Source: Rhizobiales bacterium Ga0077545 (lineage in GTDB: Bacteria > Pseudomonadota > Alphaproteobacteria > Rhizobiales > Methylopilaceae). Taken from it: a stretch of DNA of 64,000 bases. The stretch covers positions 124,001 through 188,000 of the forward strand of contig LNEV01000002.1 in the NCBI GenBank assembly GCA_001464335.1, written 5' to 3'. Shown in pieces: positions 63,106 through 64,000 of the stretch. The stretch's first letter is position 1; each line of letters opens with the position of its first letter. Position numbers and translations under genes: made by a program. Under the pieces are notes generated by a model, which was given only the letters and a program-made list of their open reading frames with translations, was not told where the DNA came from and searched no databases.

Positions 63106-64000
63106 TGCCCGCTCGCAGCTCCACCCGCATTACAAAGTCCGTAGTCGATCGCCTTCATCCTGGCCAGACCGTCTGGGATGCCGAGGTCAAAGGCTTCGGC
63201 GTTCGCTGTCAGGCCAGCTCCAAGACCTACGTCTTGAAGACGGTTCATCGCCGCGAGCAAAAGTGGCTGACCATCGGCAAGCACGGTTCGCCGTGGACGG
63301 CTGACAGTGCTCGTCGGGAGGCATTGAGGCTGCTCGGAATCGTTCAGACCGGTCTCGATCCGAAGGCGGCGCAGCCTGACCGATCCGGCCGCCTGCGTAT
63401 GCGCGAACTGTGCGAGCGGTATCTGCATGATCACGCCGTGCCGTTTAAAAAGCCGTTGAGCGTCCGCAGCGACCGCAAGAACATAGAGAACCACGTCATT
63501 CCGCTGCTCGGTAAACTATATGTGGAGGACCTAACCCGAGCCGACGTGGAGAAGTTCCAGCTGGACGTTCGAGACGGCGTAACGGCGAAAGGCCGACCTA
63601 CGATCGGCCATAAAGGCGGTTCGGTCGTGACCGGCGGCCCTGGCGTCTCCAACCGATGCATCGCTTTGTTGTCGAAGATGCTGAACCTGGCGGAAGCATG
63701 GGACATCCGTTCGCAGAACTCGAATCCGACCTACGGCCTGAAGAAGTTCCGGGAGAACTGCAAGGAGCGATTCTTATCCGCGACCGAGCTGGACGCGCTT
63801 AGCAACGTGCTGATCGAAGCAGCGGAAAATGAGACCGAAAGCCCTCACGTCATCGCCGCCATCCGGCTTCTGCTCCTGACCGGCGCGCGATTGAACGAGA
63901 TTCTGACGCTCCAGTGGGGCTTTATCGATTTCGAAAGGTTCGTCGCTCGGCTGCCGGACTCGAAGACGGGTGCAAGGAACTTGATGTTGAACACGGCAGC
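63106..64000 (+). CDS. Tyrosine integrase, N-terminal part (truncated by the window edge)
   Basis: At least 298 residues in one open frame to the window end. The N-terminal DUF4102-type arm-binding domain (RITKSVVDRLHPGQTVWDAE, KTYVLKTVHRREQKWLTIGK) is followed by the core-binding domain (ELCERYLHDHAVPFKKPLSV) and the start of the catalytic domain with the first Arg (RLLLLTGARLNEILTLQWGF). The remaining catalytic residues lie outside the window. It sits next to a tRNA 3'-end fragment, its likely attL. It belongs to a further element to the right, not to the serine-recombinase prophage, or to a second integration system of a composite island. Confidence 0.92.

Overview
This window looks like an alphaproteobacterium of the order Hyphomicrobiales (Rhizobiales). 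The evidence is a GC-rich sequence, Omp25/31-type porins, DUF6894/DUF3606/DUF2934 small proteins, EcfG-like GGAAC-N16-GTT promoters, and a GTTC-N7-GTTC LexA box of the alphaproteobacterial type. The genus cannot be fixed from the sequence. Most of the window is a siphovirus-like prophage followed by a stress and DNA-repair gene island.

Layout. (1) 1-6.8 kb is host-type metabolism: the end of a MaoC-like acyl-CoA hydratase gene, an aconitase paralogue, a GntR/UTRA regulator divergent from a PfkB-family sugar kinase, and two outer-membrane porins. (2) 7.1-13.9 kb is the leftward early operon of the prophage. Thirteen tightly coupled genes encode small phage proteins, a Gp157-like protein, RecT, an HNH protein and, last, a large serine recombinase. 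(3) 13.9-15.4 kb is the immunity region: an S24 repressor and a Cro-like protein, flanked by two nearly identical promoter/operator pairs (PL and PR). (4) 15.4-19.3 kb holds rightward early genes: small regulators, an MT-A70 DNA methyltransferase, a DUF1376 replication protein and a NusG-like putative antiterminator. (5) 19.4-22.5 kb holds cargo: small hypotheticals, a DUF1275 membrane protein, a phage metallopeptidase and an antisense HEPN-like gene. (6) 22.6-43.1 kb is the late module: DUF2280, large terminase, a portal fused to an Acb1-like 2H phosphoesterase, DUF2213 protease, cement protein, capsid, connectors, tail tube, tail chaperones read through a -1 frameshift, tape measure, tail tip and fibre. 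(7) 43.1-47.4 kb has an antisense glycosyltransferase and methyltransferase, then lysis genes (endolysin, nested spanins, a holin-like protein) and a strong terminator.

(8) 47.5-62.6 kb holds accessory host-type genes: small zinc-ribbon proteins, a LexA-box-controlled small gene, a porin, an SRAP (YedK/HMCES) protein, Ku, DUF3606, a PRC-barrel protein, DUF892 ferritin-like and DUF2934 proteins, an isochorismatase pseudogene, manganese catalase, and a FecR + CHASE2-PAS-GGDEF-EAL pair. EcfG-like promoters precede several of these. (9) 62.9-64.0 kb has a tRNA 3'-end fragment followed by a tyrosine integrase that runs off the window.

The same tRNA 3'-end sequence occurs in the same orientation at 3398, 7093 and 62912. 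I read these as left-end attachment copies left by successive insertions at one tRNA gene, which should lie intact beyond the right edge. The most notable single gene is the portal-Acb1 fusion, which may couple an essential virion part to cleavage of host CBASS signal nucleotides.
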